Positions 32,457 to 37,110 of a stretch of 64,000 nucleotides of DNA are shown here, in pieces. Position numbers and translations under genes: made by a program. The first letter of the stretch is position 1. Each line of letters starts with the position of its first letter. The stretch comes from Candidula unifasciata (lineage: Eukaryota; Mollusca; Gastropoda; Stylommatophora; Geomitridae): assembly GCA_905116865.2 (NCBI GenBank), contig CAJHNH020006623.1:93501-157500 (forward strand). Reading direction: 5' to 3'. The notes below the pieces were generated by a model. The model made no database searches. It had not been told where the DNA came from and worked only from the letters and a program-made list of their open reading frames with translations.

Positions 32457-34543
32457 TCTCTCCTCTCTCTCTCTCTCTCTCACTACCTCCCCCTCTATCT
32501 CCCCCCCCTCCCTCTACCTCTCTGTTTTACTCTCTCTGACCTTCTGTCTTGATCTCTCACTTCCTCCACTTTTCTCCTTTACTGTTGCTCTCTGCCACTA
32601 CCTGCCCCTCTGTCTCACTCTCTCCTTCCTTCCTTCCTTCCCTCCTTCCTTCCTTCCTCCATCCTCTCTTCTACTCTCCCTATCTTGCTACCTTCCCCTC
32701 TCTTTGTCTTGCTGTCTCTCCCCCTTCTTCACCCTCCCTCCTATTCTCTCTTTCTCTTATTCTTGCTACCACAGCCCAGTGGATAATTTAAAAAATATAT
32801 ATATATTTTTTTTTAACGTATCCAGAAACCATGAGTTGTAAACCCTTTGGCTCGGTACTATGGATATCGCAACCCTTCGGCCTTGATTCCATTATAGGTA
32901 CCGTTAATCTGGGAGAAATGTGGCTTTTCTGCCTACCCCCGCGAGTGAACCCGTACCACAAAAGCAAAGTGGAAACAATGTATACTGTTTTAAAACCAAG
33001 CTACATATTTTCAATTGTAATCTTATGTTGTGACACCATACCATACAAAGCATACATTGAAAGAGAAGGACGTAGAGCACGGGGTAGACCAAGAACAAGA
33101 TGGAAGGATAACATCAGAGAAACTCTACAACAGCACGATGTGCCTATGGTCGAGGCAGCCAGAAGAGCTAGAAACAGAACCTTATATCTCCCTCGACACC
33201 CACAGCGGTAAAAGAGGAAGTGAAGAAGAAGAAGAATCTTATTTCAGTTTTAACATATCCCTGTGAAAGTTGGAGAAACACTAGAGACATGCAGCATAAG
33301 TTAACATCATTAGAAAACAAATGCTTCAAAAAGTTCATGAACAATAAAAGACTCCTTTCCACCCATATTTAAGGCCTATTAGGTGTAAAGGGCTAGACCT
33401 ATATTTTATAGACCAATTGGCACATATTGGGTGATGTAGTCAGCATCATGCTGGTCACCTTTACTTACCAGGACTTTACCTGGTATCCACCCAAGACTGG
33501 GTCGATCTGGGAGCCAAAATCATTTTTGAAAAAGTTTTTTTGGGGAAAAAGGTCGGGCTCCACCAGGACCTAAACCCACGATCTTCCGATCCACATGTGT
33601 ACATCTAGCCGGTATACGATGGCAGTTCGCAGTCAGCATAAAAAGCGAGGAATTAAATGTGAAAACAAAATGTCTGGGTAGCCACTGGTTTCAACAGTTA
33701 TCAGACAAAGATGGACATATTTTGGGAACACTCAGAGGAAAAGCACACAGAGAATCCTTAAACAGGCACTGAAATAAGAAACAGCATCCAAGAGGAACCC
33801 TAATGCGAAGGTTGATGAGAGAGGCCAAAGGTGCTAGACTGGATTCCATTCATGATATTTAAAAAATTGCGCAGATTAAAATTGATTGGAGAAATAGACT
33901 GCAGCCCTGTGTGATGTGTAAACAAATAAAATACAACTAATAAATAGGTGCTTTCTTAATATCCTACCGTAAACAGGGGAAATCCACAGGTTACGGGATA
34001 GTCTAATATTTCAGGGGGTGGTGGATAGGTTGCATGCAGTCATAGGACCTAGGCTGGACTCTCTCGTGGGACATAGGTGGGTTGGGGTTAGGGCCAGTTC
34101 TAGATGTTTCGGGGTCATTAAAAGCATCAGACAGCCGGGAAACCCAGTCTTTCCATCCTCTAAATTGTTAGACTGTCCTTTGATATCATCTGGGGGTAGG
34201 ATATTACAAAAGAACAAACAAACATCACAGTGTATGAGGTATGCGAATTTGCCTCTTGTCACACTGTACATCAGACAAATGGAGTGCCAAGATTATCCAG
34301 GTGAGCACCGTGGAAATGTAAGATTAACCACATTGTTAGCATGGAAGCCTAAGATTAAATTGTTTGCATGCTTTCACAGGCAAGCCACGGCAGAAAGCTC
34401 TCACCACGATAACAAACAGCCCAAAGAAGGCACCTTCACAAGAAAGTAAGCCTTACCGCAAGACCCGGGCCAAAGCCAAAATGGTCACATCCCCGCAGGC
34501 GCAGGAAGCAGATGAAGGAGCCTCTGAGTGTAAAGTAAATTGA
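2596..34543 (+). CDS. Giant coiled-coil spindle/kinetochore-type protein gene (CENP-E-like or NuMA-like), 3' part, ten exons
   Basis: Ten exons (2596-2808, 4811-4893, 8452-8579, 10775-21061, 22022-22093, 24201-24338, 25584-25743, 29773-31161, 32194-32336, 34385-34543) join with compatible phases. They give about 4,255 codons once four single extra bases in the giant exon are discounted. What is seen: an almost uninterrupted Leu/Glu/Lys/Gln heptad coiled coil of about 3,700 residues, a Ser/Thr-rich region, a basic SP/TP-rich tail, and a last four residues CKVN. CENP-E is known to be a kinesin with a very long coiled coil, a basic tail and a farnesylated C-terminal CaaX (CKTQ in human, also preceded by Glu). 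NuMA is the main alternative: a long coiled coil largely from one giant exon and a basic tail, but no CaaX. The N-terminal exons, including any motor domain, lie left of the window, so the motor test cannot be made here. Giant golgins remain possible. The family assignment is an inference; the gene itself is well supported. Confidence 0.75.
2845..3045 (-). mobile_element. tRNA-derived SINE family B, antisense copy in intron
   Basis: Read on the minus strand it gives CTGTGGCTTAGGCGTTGGGA, CTTCGTAATAC and CAATGGCAAACTACCGGAT, matching the + copies at 23703-23907 and 36160-36405. The head resembles a tRNA with A and B boxes, although the B box is degraded here. Confidence 0.6.
3240..4090 (-). 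mobile_element. LINE reverse transcriptase C-terminus, antisense, partly triplicated
   Basis: On the minus strand 3350-3450 and 3590-3695 both encode LSRKLKYFGHIKRHGGLEKI followed by IAEDMVPGK, a hallmark of non-LTR ORF2 C-termini. A third, more diverged copy covers 3930-4080. The first two are nearly identical over about 200 bp and lie about 240 bp apart, a local tandem duplication. Confidence 0.7.
4095..4235 (+). mobile_element. LINE ORF2 C-terminal fragment
   Basis: It encodes LNERRPQGRPRR, then WRDNMWTDMQHRNT and DQLDREAKR, the GRPRRRW-type end of LINE ORF2, with one stop inside the motif. At 4677-4725 there is a short piece resembling the LINE end at 33885-33905 (tagactgcagccctgtgtg). 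Confidence 0.5.
4811..4893 (+). CDS. Exon 2 in window: coiled coil, phase 0 to 2
   Basis: The acceptor is ttttctaaag ending at 4810 and the donor is GTAAGT at 4894. The 83 bp read ELQQLQKKTENHIRETSLSL, then NQLQKEN, plus two bases that pair with the single first base of the next exon to give Glu. A mariner-like MITE carrying a SINE begins 14 bp downstream of the donor. Confidence 0.75.
4908..5366 (+). mobile_element. Mariner-like MITE interrupted by a SINE
   Basis: Inverted ends CAGTGTGTCCCGTAAGTTTC and CAGGGTGTTCCATAAGCTTC are flanked by TA at 4906-4907 and 5367-5368, the Tc1/mariner target duplication. A SINE at 4932-5155 with a 12-bp duplication sits just inside the left end. Removing it leaves a MITE of about 223 bp. 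Confidence 0.75.
4932..5155 (-). mobile_element. tRNA-derived SINE family A, minus strand, with 12-bp TSD
   Basis: The target duplication taagtttccata is at 4920-4931 and 5156-5167. On the minus strand a tRNA-like head (GCGGCGTAGCAGCTAGAGGC, then GATCGGAAA) is followed by CCCAGCTTTGAGTGGGTACC and GGTCTAGCCCTATATGCC, ending in CTTTACTTTAC. Relatives: 8891-9154, 21325-21465, 26845-27130, 33347-33612, 53905-54163 and 57570-57770. Confidence 0.8.
5515..5965 (+). mobile_element. LINE RNase H domain fragment
   Basis: Translation includes PGPTLIFVPFVAGVRGTKHA, then DYLADTVMAGLILDRSHIIN, a degraded version of the RNase H motif (PGHAGVRGNE.AD.LA) of non-LTR elements. The end, about 5880-5955, encodes HFTLVELLKRRWKYPWISSE. 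A related copy is at 37680-38530. A poly-G run lies at 5770-5790. Confidence 0.6.
6150..6720 (-). mobile_element. LINE reverse transcriptase C-terminal half, long open fragment
   Basis: On the minus strand 6156-6716 is open for 186 codons: QEFKYLGSIFTSNGKIDREI, then PTLGYQCQTWTLTKEHERRL, MKWFGHLMRM and RGRGRPRRRWIEGV. These are the FKYLG, Y.C.TWT, GHL.RM and GRPR.RW landmarks of non-LTR ORF2 after the RT palm. The upstream catalytic part is missing. It is the best-preserved LINE coding piece here, so probably a fairly young 5'-truncated copy. Confidence 0.85.
7015..7150 (-). mobile_element. LINE reverse transcriptase fragment, antisense
   Basis: On the minus strand the sequence around 7070-7130 encodes KIKLVLYESETWMMNKTIFN, the Y.SETW...K motif of non-LTR ORF2. 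The rest is degraded. Confidence 0.5.
7379..7551 (+). repeat. Dispersed repeat, second copy inverted at 32822-32960
   Basis: It shares caagtaccgagccaaagggt, ttacaactcatggtttctgg and gcagaaaagccacatttct with the inverted copy in the intron before exon 10. The start (gcttgctagcatagttggtt) looks tRNA-like, so it may be another SINE. Confidence 0.5.
8452..8579 (+). CDS. Exon 3 in window: coiled coil, phase 2 to 1
   Basis: The acceptor is gttgcacag ending at 8451 and the donor is GTAGGC at 8580. The 128 bp read TLEGSNVELVKQLQKLQEEL and QLGTSSLKDTQAQLGQVESN. The last base G joins AA of the next exon to make Glu. The phases on both sides match, which supports the model. Confidence 0.8.
8891..9154 (+). 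mobile_element. tRNA-derived SINE family A, 264 bp, with 13-bp TSD
   Basis: The flanks acatcattttagc (8878-8890) and acatcatttgagc (9155-9167) differ at one base. Head: GAAGTCGCCGCGGCTAGATG, then GGATCGGAAGGTCGTGGGTT; body TTGAGTGGGTACAAAG and GGTCTAGCCCTATATGCC; tail CCTTTACTTTT. Confidence 0.8.
9185..9335 (-). mobile_element. LINE 3' end, antisense (…KFIQETKLLI stop)
   Basis: On the minus strand it encodes LYGPLNELKTTVKFIQETKL then LI and a stop, followed by a (GAA)-rich tail. This equals the end of the longer copy at 52513-52859 (minus) and of the + piece at 24070-24150. Confidence 0.7.
10135..10440 (-). repeat. Dispersed repeat family 'VVHPLLDF' (copy 2)
   Basis: Shares gttcacccacttctggactt, ggatctggcttatttgtg and gactgttggttccttgcctc with the copy at 2155-2460. 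Confidence 0.65.
10775..21061 (+). CDS. Giant 10.3-kb coiled-coil exon, with four +1 frame changes
   Basis: The acceptor is ttttaatgcag ending at 10774 and the donor is GTTAGT at 21062. The reading frame is open in five successive blocks: 10775-15426, about 15420-15745, about 15735-16649, about 16640-19770, and about 19760-21061. Each block moves one base further forward, so four extra bases are needed. Discounting them, 10,283 bp give about 3,427 codons and leave phase 0, exactly what the next exon requires. Composition is heptad coiled coil throughout, except a less regular, Ser/His/Asp-containing part at about 15,800-16,560. Internal duplications lie at 12.21-13.37, 13.74-14.20, 18.05-18.60 and 19.64-20.90 kb. 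The even coding quality argues against a decayed pseudogene. Uncorrected read-insertion errors are the simplest explanation; real frameshifting is not excluded. Confidence 0.9.
12205..13371 (+). repeat. Two-copy internal duplication in the coiled coil, offset about 630 bp
   Basis: Residues beginning QLCSYLENFSQMENKLRQLE (from about 12,218) recur about 210 residues later as ILCSQLEDLSRKENNLKHLE. Both copies run on through RITELEDK, the shared LDMLEMDVEDS, LTSLLEK.TQERD and SEQACL to LTEEN.. LKS. Length and register are kept, so this is an in-frame segmental duplication of roughly 178 residues. Confidence 0.85.
13738..14200 (+). repeat. Three tandem 53-residue coiled-coil repeats
   Basis: MHEERIQKEVEDFKLLVLQR starts at 13741 and recurs at 13900 and 14059, spaced exactly 159 bp (53 residues). 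Each copy continues with E(K/E)SL.(K/E)(V/M)EK..EELEI.AE.LK. The third copy lacks one residue (EERKQEIKEL). Confidence 0.9.
18049..18605 (+). repeat. Three tandem repeats of 67-68 residues
   Basis: GTLQDALESLNFELQAAEE begins at 18049 and recurs at 18253 and 18454 (the third copy reads GTLQDAIESLNFELRAAEE). The first two copies end with an EGCSR.EP linker and a Gly/Asn-containing loop that breaks the heptads. This suggests three coiled-coil rods joined by hinges. Confidence 0.9.
19640..20905 (+). repeat. Array of about 12 coiled-coil repeats of 35 residues (five heptads)
   Basis: The unit is KLKELDQLIENAAIEKVSL followed by QDEVKKLQSSNCQLED, near 105 bp. Alternating subtypes (LECDNCQLED and QTTKYEAED) point to 70-residue higher-order duplications: about 19,841-19,955 and about 20,045-20,160 are almost identical. 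Thirty-five residues is exactly five heptads, so copies can be added without breaking the coiled-coil register. The last copies drift into ordinary coiled coil near 20,800-20,900. Confidence 0.9.
21084..21310 (-). repeat. Dispersed repeat family 'VVHPLLDF' (copy 3)
   Basis: It begins about 22 bp after the donor of the giant exon. Landmarks are gtaaactctggcggaaagtt, gactt(a)tttgtatgcagg and ctgttggttcct. Confidence 0.6.
21325..21465 (+). mobile_element. SINE family A, 5'-truncated
   Basis: Only the body and 3' end are present: tcctggaaagtaaaagcggc, ttgaccacatcacccac and gggccctttatt. The tRNA-like head is missing. An (AT)n stretch follows. Confidence 0.6.
22022..22093 (+). CDS. Exon 5 in window: short linker, phase 0 to 0
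   Basis: The acceptor is catattttcag ending at 22021 and the donor is GTTAGT at 22094. The 72 bp give 24 codons, NQHSQTLVSEGSNSSVQINE then QHKE. The Ser/Asn-rich stretch is probably a break between rods. The 22-bp array starts 139 bp after the donor. Confidence 0.65.
22232..22890 (+). repeat. 22-bp intronic minisatellite, about 30 copies
   Basis: The unit is GTAGAYGTACAAACTGTTCAGG plus rare variants (GTAGTCG, GACTTAC, GCAGATG). Variation is concentrated at one C/T position. T dominates the left part and C the right third, as if blocks spread separately. There are no spacers. It lies between exons 5 and 6. Confidence 0.97.
23098..23279 (+). mobile_element. hAT-like MITE, 182 bp, 8-bp TSD
   Basis: The ends CAGTGTTTCGCAAACT and, inverted, CAGTAATTCTTAAACT lie between atctatag (23090-23097) and atctaaag (23280-23287). 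CAG ends plus 8-bp duplications fit hAT. There is no coding capacity. Confidence 0.75.
23385..23530 (-). repeat. Dispersed repeat family 'VVHPLLDF' (copy 4, diverged)
   Basis: Shares ctgtaaactcaggcggaaag, ttctggtagtttgatcat and gtgtgcatccacttcacaga. It is clearly more diverged than the other copies. Confidence 0.45.
23703..23907 (+). mobile_element. tRNA-derived SINE family B
   Basis: Head: GGCTCTGTGGCTAAGTCGAT then GCGAACACTTCGTAATGCC (A-box region); the body has CAATGGCAAACTACAGG; it ends GTCCTGTGAAGGATACGCAA. A 10-bp stretch in the B-box region (gatgctgggt) differs from the copy at 36160. Confidence 0.75.
24070..24150 (+). mobile_element. LINE 3' end (…KFIPETKLLI stop) with GAA-rich tail
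   Basis: Encodes VKFIPETKLLI then a stop, followed by caacttatttcaggagaacg and a GAAGAAAAGAAG tail. Same family as 9185-9335 and 52513-52859 but on the + strand. It ends about 50 bp before exon 6. Confidence 0.65.
24201..24338 (+). CDS. Exon 6 in window: coiled coil, phase 0 to 0
   Basis: The acceptor is caacatttag ending at 24200 and the donor is GTATGT at 24339. The 46 codons read LLRKWEQRCSELSAQLSMDR and KKIQRLTEQVEKLKSAKEVD, ending SVDDSK. Confidence 0.8.
24405..24670 (-). repeat. Dispersed repeat family 'VVHPLLDF' (copy 5)
   Basis: Landmarks are ttagcattcaccagctgcga, cagatctggcttacttgtat and tcctagcctctcaggcagat, starting about 65 bp after the exon 6 donor. Confidence 0.65.
24948..25129 (+). 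mobile_element. hAT-like MITE of the widespread 'CAGTGGTTCTCAA' type
   Basis: The ends CAGTGGTTCTCAAGC and, inverted, CAGTGATTCTCAACC mark a 182-bp element. Internal gttgtgacc…ggggttcgaatgaccctttc matches the shorter relative at 60187-60307, which contains the same motifs inverted. No convincing target duplication remains. Confidence 0.7.
25170..25320 (+). repeat. G-tract island, about 150 bp, about 85% G
   Basis: Runs of 7-27 G broken by short a/t/c interruptions, on the sense strand of the transcript. Many overlapping G-quadruplex patterns are possible. Exact lengths are unreliable in such homopolymers. Confidence 0.9.
25584..25743 (+). CDS. Exon 7 in window: last coiled-coil exon, phase 0 to 1
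   Basis: The acceptor is ttttgctgtcag ending at 25583 and the donor is GTAAGT at 25744. The 160 bp read LQALKEELDEVKQERDVYQE, KFMKMSEAAERHFNKSNDMQ and RLNEKLNSRNKRL, plus one base. Here the coiled coil ends and the disordered tail begins. Confidence 0.85.
25893..26296 (+). repeat. Intronic tandem repeat of about 36 bp, about 11 copies
   Basis: The unit is roughly ccttatggttgactgtcagg plus ggtccccagtaaaa. The first four copies are degraded (cttacagttgactgtcatgg); the later ones are more uniform. It lies in the intron between exons 7 and 8. Confidence 0.9.
26845..27130 (-). mobile_element. SINE family A, antisense
   Basis: On the minus strand a tRNA-like head (GTGGCGTCCGTGGCTCAGGC near 27,126) is followed by the family A body, including AGGATGTATGTCCTGGGGAA and the CTTTACTTTTACTTTAG end. 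It follows a poly-C run (26767-26792). Confidence 0.6.
27755..29446 (+). repeat. 62-bp intronic satellite, 27 copies, each with splice-site-like signals
   Basis: The unit runs ccactatagtgctagcat | gtaagtgttaattcttcttc tgcag | tcgccccttatgtctcgaa. Almost every copy holds GTAAGT (a perfect donor hexamer), then 25 bases from GT to AG containing TTAAT and a TTCTTCTTCTG tract, then an AG acceptor. Copies differ mainly at C/T positions (CGCAG, TGCAG, TGTAG); two copies have CAA instead of CAG, and a few lack a clean GTAAGT. A palindrome CACTATAGTG and GCTAGC lie in each 37-base intervening segment. The array is sense with the gene and ends about 330 bp before exon 8. Confidence 0.97.
29773..31161 (+). 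CDS. Exon 8 in window: Ser/Thr-rich, then basic tail, phase 1 to 1
   Basis: The acceptor is gttgcctgtttcag ending at 29772 and the donor is GTATGT at 31162. The 1,389 bp are open in the frame set by exon 7 and start NALLKGEKPRMIVAVQGTGS. The first two thirds are acidic, Ser/Thr-rich and probably disordered. A 20-residue unit (SHLSSSTSKVSDPSSSTSKI) repeats about 2.5 times at 30825-30980. Basic patches follow: RLKLRSPKAQ, SRPSTPKSAIPP and RRMSLQKRRST. These contain SP/TP (proline-directed kinase type) and RRxS (basophilic kinase type) sites, as expected of a microtubule-binding tail under mitotic kinase control. That role is inferred. Confidence 0.88.
31200..31400 (+). mobile_element. tRNA-like SINE candidate
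   Basis: agcggctggccaaacggtta then gaacactgggc and ggggattgaatcctc resemble an A box and a B box at tRNA spacing. Only one copy was recognised, so the family is uncertain. Confidence 0.35.
31495..31735 (-). repeat. Dispersed repeat family 'VVHPLLDF' (copy 6)
   Basis: Landmarks are tcattcaccggctgtaaact, tacaaatctgacttatgtgt and gcaggctgttggttacttgc. Confidence 0.6.
31690..32145 (+). mobile_element. LINE ORF2 C-terminus with a 160-bp tandem duplication
   Basis: Encodes EKTRVHCDDEKLEGERGRGR, then PREVMLYNLATWHGRSSV and, after a stop, ELIENIRDRRLWMT, followed by a short GAAGAAGAAG end. This is a LINE ORF2 terminus. 31690-31845 and 31855-32010 are two tandem versions of its first part. It ends about 50 bp before exon 9. 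Confidence 0.6.
32194..32336 (+). CDS. Exon 9 in window: Arg/Pro/Thr-rich tail exon, phase 1 to 0
   Basis: The acceptor is ctctgttttaaag ending at 32193 and the donor is GTAAGT at 32337. It reads ESVPETRSTTGCKIFAHTSR and LPQPASTRTGQATGLPRPMR, then TRSRQDAL, basic like its neighbours. It joins exon 10 in frame only if the second of two nearby acceptors is used; see exon 10. Confidence 0.65.
32399..32770 (+). repeat. (CT)n microsatellite and pyrimidine-rich stretch
   Basis: A pure (CT)n run at 32400-32450 is followed by about 300 bp of CTCT/CCTTCC-rich sequence, about 65 bp after the exon 9 donor. Confidence 0.9.
32822..32960 (-). repeat. Inverted copy of the dispersed repeat at 7379-7551
   Basis: ccagaaaccatgagttgtaa, accctttggctcggtact and aaatgtggcttttctgccta are the reverse complement of the copy in the intron between exons 2 and 3. 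Confidence 0.5.
33040..33240 (+). mobile_element. LINE ORF2 C-terminal end with GAA tail
   Basis: Encodes ARGRPRTRWKDNIRETLQQH, then DVPMVEAARRARNRTLYLPR and HPQR stop, followed by aaaagaggaagtgaagaaga agaagaa. The same C-terminus occurs antisense next to the (TTC)n array at 34.70-35.14 kb. Confidence 0.7.
33347..33612 (-). mobile_element. SINE family A, antisense
   Basis: The + strand reads actcctttccacccatattt, gggctagacctatatttta, acctggtatccacccaaga and ctgggtcgatctgggagcc, the reverse complement of the family A body, with the degraded head at about 33,580-33,610. Confidence 0.65.
33650..33925 (+). mobile_element. Degraded LINE ORF2 C-terminal fragment
   Basis: Encodes RGTLMRRLMREAKGARLDSI, then HDI, a stop, and KIDWRNRLQPCVMCK. 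Short relatives are at 8690-8765 and 4677-4725. Confidence 0.4.
33947..34215 (-). mobile_element. MITE family M, 269 bp, copy 1
   Basis: The left end GGTGCTTTCTTAATATCCTA and the right end (inverted) GTTCTTTTGTAATATCCTAC form imperfect terminal inverted repeats. The whole element is the inverted homologue of 43913-44180. No clear target duplication. It lies in the last intron. Confidence 0.7.
34385..34543 (+). CDS. Last exon: basic tail ending in a CaaX-like box CKVN
   Basis: Two AG acceptors lie 5 bp apart, ending at 34379 (ctttcacag) and 34384 (gcaag). Joined to exon 9, only 34385 keeps the frame: PRQKALTTITNSPKKAPSQE, SKPYRKTRAKAKMVTSPQAQ, EADEGASECKVN, stop TGA 34541-34543. If exon 9 is skipped, exon 8 (phase 1) joins 34380 in frame instead. 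The final Cys-Lys-Val-Asn fits a C-a-a-X prenylation box and resembles CENP-E's terminal CKTQ, also preceded by Glu. No AATAAA is obvious close downstream. Confidence 0.75.
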   Translation, partial: PRQKALTTITNSPKKAPSQESKPYRKTRAKAKMVTSPQAQEADEGASECKVN

Positions 34544-34695
34544 GGTCATCGAACAGAAAATTCAAGGTCAATTCAGCTACAGGATATTCTTCTCTTTTTG
34601 AAGTTAGTCTGTAGTGGTTGAGATTATGTCATCTTATGTCCACACAGGTGAAGTCTTTCTACTTCTGTGTTGGGATTTTCATATTCCTTTCTGCA

Positions 34696-35142
34696 TTTCC
34701 TTGGAATCTTCTTCTTCTTCTTCTTCTGCTTCTTCTTCTTCTTCTGCTTCTTCTTCTTTTTCTTCTTCTTTTTCTTCTTCTTCTTCTGCTTCTTCTTCTT
34801 TTTCTTCTTCTTCTTCTTCTTTTTCTTCTTCTTCTGCTTCTTCTTCTTTTTCTTCTTCTTCTTCTTCTTCTGCTTCTTCTTATTTTTCTTCTTCTTCTTC
34901 TTCTTCTTCTCTTCTTCTTCTTCTCTTCTTCTTCTTCTTCTTCTTCTTCTTCTTCTTCTTCTTCTTCTTCTTCTTCTTCTGCTTCTTCTTCTGCTTCTTC
35001 TTCTACTTCTTCTTCTTCTGCTTCTTTTTCTTCTTCTTCTTCTTCTTCTTCTTCTTCTTCTTCTTCTTCTTCTTCTTCTTCTTCTTCTTCTTCTTCTTCT
35101 TCTCCTCCTCCTCCTCCTCCTCCTCTTCTTTTTCTTCTTTTC
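34696..35142 (+). repeat. (TTC)n microsatellite, about 440 bp
   Basis: Nearly pure ttc with tgc, ttt and tcc interruptions, giving artefact frames of Ser, Leu, Phe, Lys or Arg runs on both strands. It abuts an antisense LINE end (35143-35235). The stop codon of the gene is 150 bp upstream, so the array may lie in the 3' UTR. Confidence 0.95.
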
Positions 35143-35235
35143 TTTTACGGCTTTGGGTGTCAAGGTTTTGCTTCTTGTTCTTATTTCCACTCCAACCATG
35201 GACACATTGTGCTGTTGTAGAGTTTCTCTAATTGG
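35143..35235 (-). mobile_element. LINE ORF2 C-terminal end, antisense, at the edge of (TTC)n
   Basis: On the minus strand it encodes IRETLQQHNVSMVGVEIRTR then SKTLTPKAVK, matching the end at 33110-33211, directly followed on that strand by (GAA)n. Confidence 0.65.
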
Positions 35236-35395
35236 GGGCCGCATTAGCGTAGTCGATAAGAAGCTCGCTTTCAAATCTAGCTGCGACTCGCTGCAGCCCA
35301 CTGTCGGTGTTCGAAACTGGGTGGCTCCCGGGGTTCACCCAGCCTCTAGGAAATGGGTACCAGAGTGATGCTCTGGGGTAAATGGAGGAACGTCG
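35236..35395 (+). mobile_element. tRNA-like SINE candidate
   Basis: gccgcattagcgtagtcgat then aagaagctcgctttc and ggtgttcgaaactgg give A- and B-box-like motifs, followed by ccggggttcacccagcctct and gggtaccagagtgatgctct. Confidence 0.45.
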
Positions 35396-35924
35396 CTGTA
35401 GCTACAGTTATGTGCGAACGGCAACACAGGCGGAAATTTCTCATCAGCTGTCTGTACTGGTGGCAGAGCACTTATGGTTTATAACCGTGTGCAATGACGC
35501 TGGTTCACATCTCCCGACTTTACCTTTACCTTTAGTTTCTCTGATGTTATCTTTCCATCTTGTTCTTGGTCTACCTCGTGGTCTGTGCTGGACGTGCAGA
35601 GGTTAAGATTTTCAGATGGGAAAATCTGGCTTATCATACACGAAATAGTCATTTCTGACGGATTGTAGAGTGTATTTATTAAGGATGATTTTTCTGCACA
35701 AAATAACTTGTCTTTTGTTATGTGCAGGCTACATATATTACACCCCAGATAGATCAAAAAGAGTTTATATCTGTGTCCTAGGAGTTAGGAATACAGTTTT
35801 ATAAATCAAGCATCACAGGTCCAGTTAAGCTACAGCTGATTTGGCAGTGTAGATTTTGAACCATTCAGAAAGCAGTCTGATTGTATGTCTCTCTTGCCTT
35901 TTCTTGGAGCGCCAAGTATTGGCT

Positions 35925-36030
35925 ACTGGCACCATTGGTATTGGAACTGCGCTGGCTGCTGAAGATGGGGACAGAGCACTTATGGGAATGGTCATAGTGC
36001 TGTGATATCGGTTCTTGATTCAACTTAACA
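35925..36030 (+). mobile_element. LINE RNase H 3' tail fragment
   Basis: ggcaccattggtattggaac, then ctgctgaagatggggacaga, gcacttatgg and gtgctgtgatatcgg match the tails at 38800, 39600 and 39985. Confidence 0.6.
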
Positions 36031-37110
36031 TACTAATGAACCTTGTGCAACCAAAAACAGCTTATAAGGGATGTGGCTGGTTTTGGGACATTCTGTAGAA
36101 CTAATGCCTTTTAACATGCCAAAGATGGTGAGACCATCTTTTGATACTGCATTGTAAACTGTTGGCTCTGTGGCTAAGTCGATGCGAACGCTTCGTAATG
36201 CCGGGTTCGATCCCAGCTGCTGGCCATTCGCCTTGCATTGGTTGCGACAGGGGTATCAAGAAAGCTGACCATGCAGAAAGCAGTGGCAAACTACCGGATG
36301 TAAATTTGCCTAGAAAAACCACACAACTGCCAGAGGCTGTTGGGGGGGGGGGGTTGGTTCTGCAACGTCCTGTAAAGGATACGCAACTAACCTTAGTATT
36401 GTGAACTGCTCTTTAGTCATCATCATCACTTCTGCCGTTAAGTGTGGTGGGGAGGAACAGTTTATGAGCCATTGCTTGATGGGCGGCAATGGCTATTGTC
36501 ACTCCATATCGATATAGAAGCTCTTTAATGTCATCAGTCCATCTCCTAGGACAGCCTTGCTGTTTAGTTTGTATGTTGATTGTTCATTAGCTCCTGCCAC
36601 AAACAGCTAGTAAAACGCTGTGATTGGTTTTGGGACATTGTATAGAACTAATGCCTTTTAACATGCCCAAGATACTGGGACTATCTTTTGACCCTGCATT
36701 GTGAACTGCTCTTTAGTCATCATCTTCATCAATTTCCACTTCTGCCATTAAGTGTTGTACGGAGGAACAGTTTGCGAGCCATTGCTTGATGGGCGGCAGT
36801 GGCCATAGTCACTCCATTTCGATATAGAAGCTCTTTAGTATGTTAGTTTATTGTTCATTAGCTTCCGCCAGAAACAGCTAGTAAGATGCTGTGATTGGTT
36901 TTGGGATATCTTTTAAACTAATGCTTTTTAACATGCCTAAGATGCTGGTAGCATCTCTTGTCACTGAATTTTGAACGGCTGTTGTGTATGTTTGTTTATT
37001 ATTCATGACATTTTGCTGTGGCTGGTTTTGGCACATCCTCTAAAACTAATGTTTTTTAATGTGGCCAAAATGTTGGGAGCATCTTTTCACATTGAACTTT
37101 GAACTGCTGT
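36030..37110 (+). repeat. Diffuse tandem duplications (unit of about 300 bp shrinking to about 120 bp) around the SINE at 36160
   Basis: gattggttttgggacattgt, agaactaatgccttttaaca and tgcccaagatactgggac recur at about 36070, 36630, 36895 and 37020. cacttctgccgttaagtgtg and gaggaacagttt(a/g)(t/c)gagcc recur at 36425 and 36735; a relative is at 60080-60350. Confidence 0.65.
36160..36405 (+). mobile_element. tRNA-derived SINE family B, best-preserved head
   Basis: GGCTCTGTGGCTAAGTCGAT, then GCGAACGCTTCGTAATGCC and GGGTTCGATCCCAGC: an A box and a near-consensus B box at tRNA spacing. The tail is gtcctgtaaaggatacgcaa. A poly-G run is at 36344-36352. Confidence 0.8.

Noticed and set aside
34614..35301. 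Poly-Ser, poly-Phe, poly-Lys or poly-Arg proteins
   Set aside because: These are translations of a (TTC)n/(GAA)n microsatellite in different frames.
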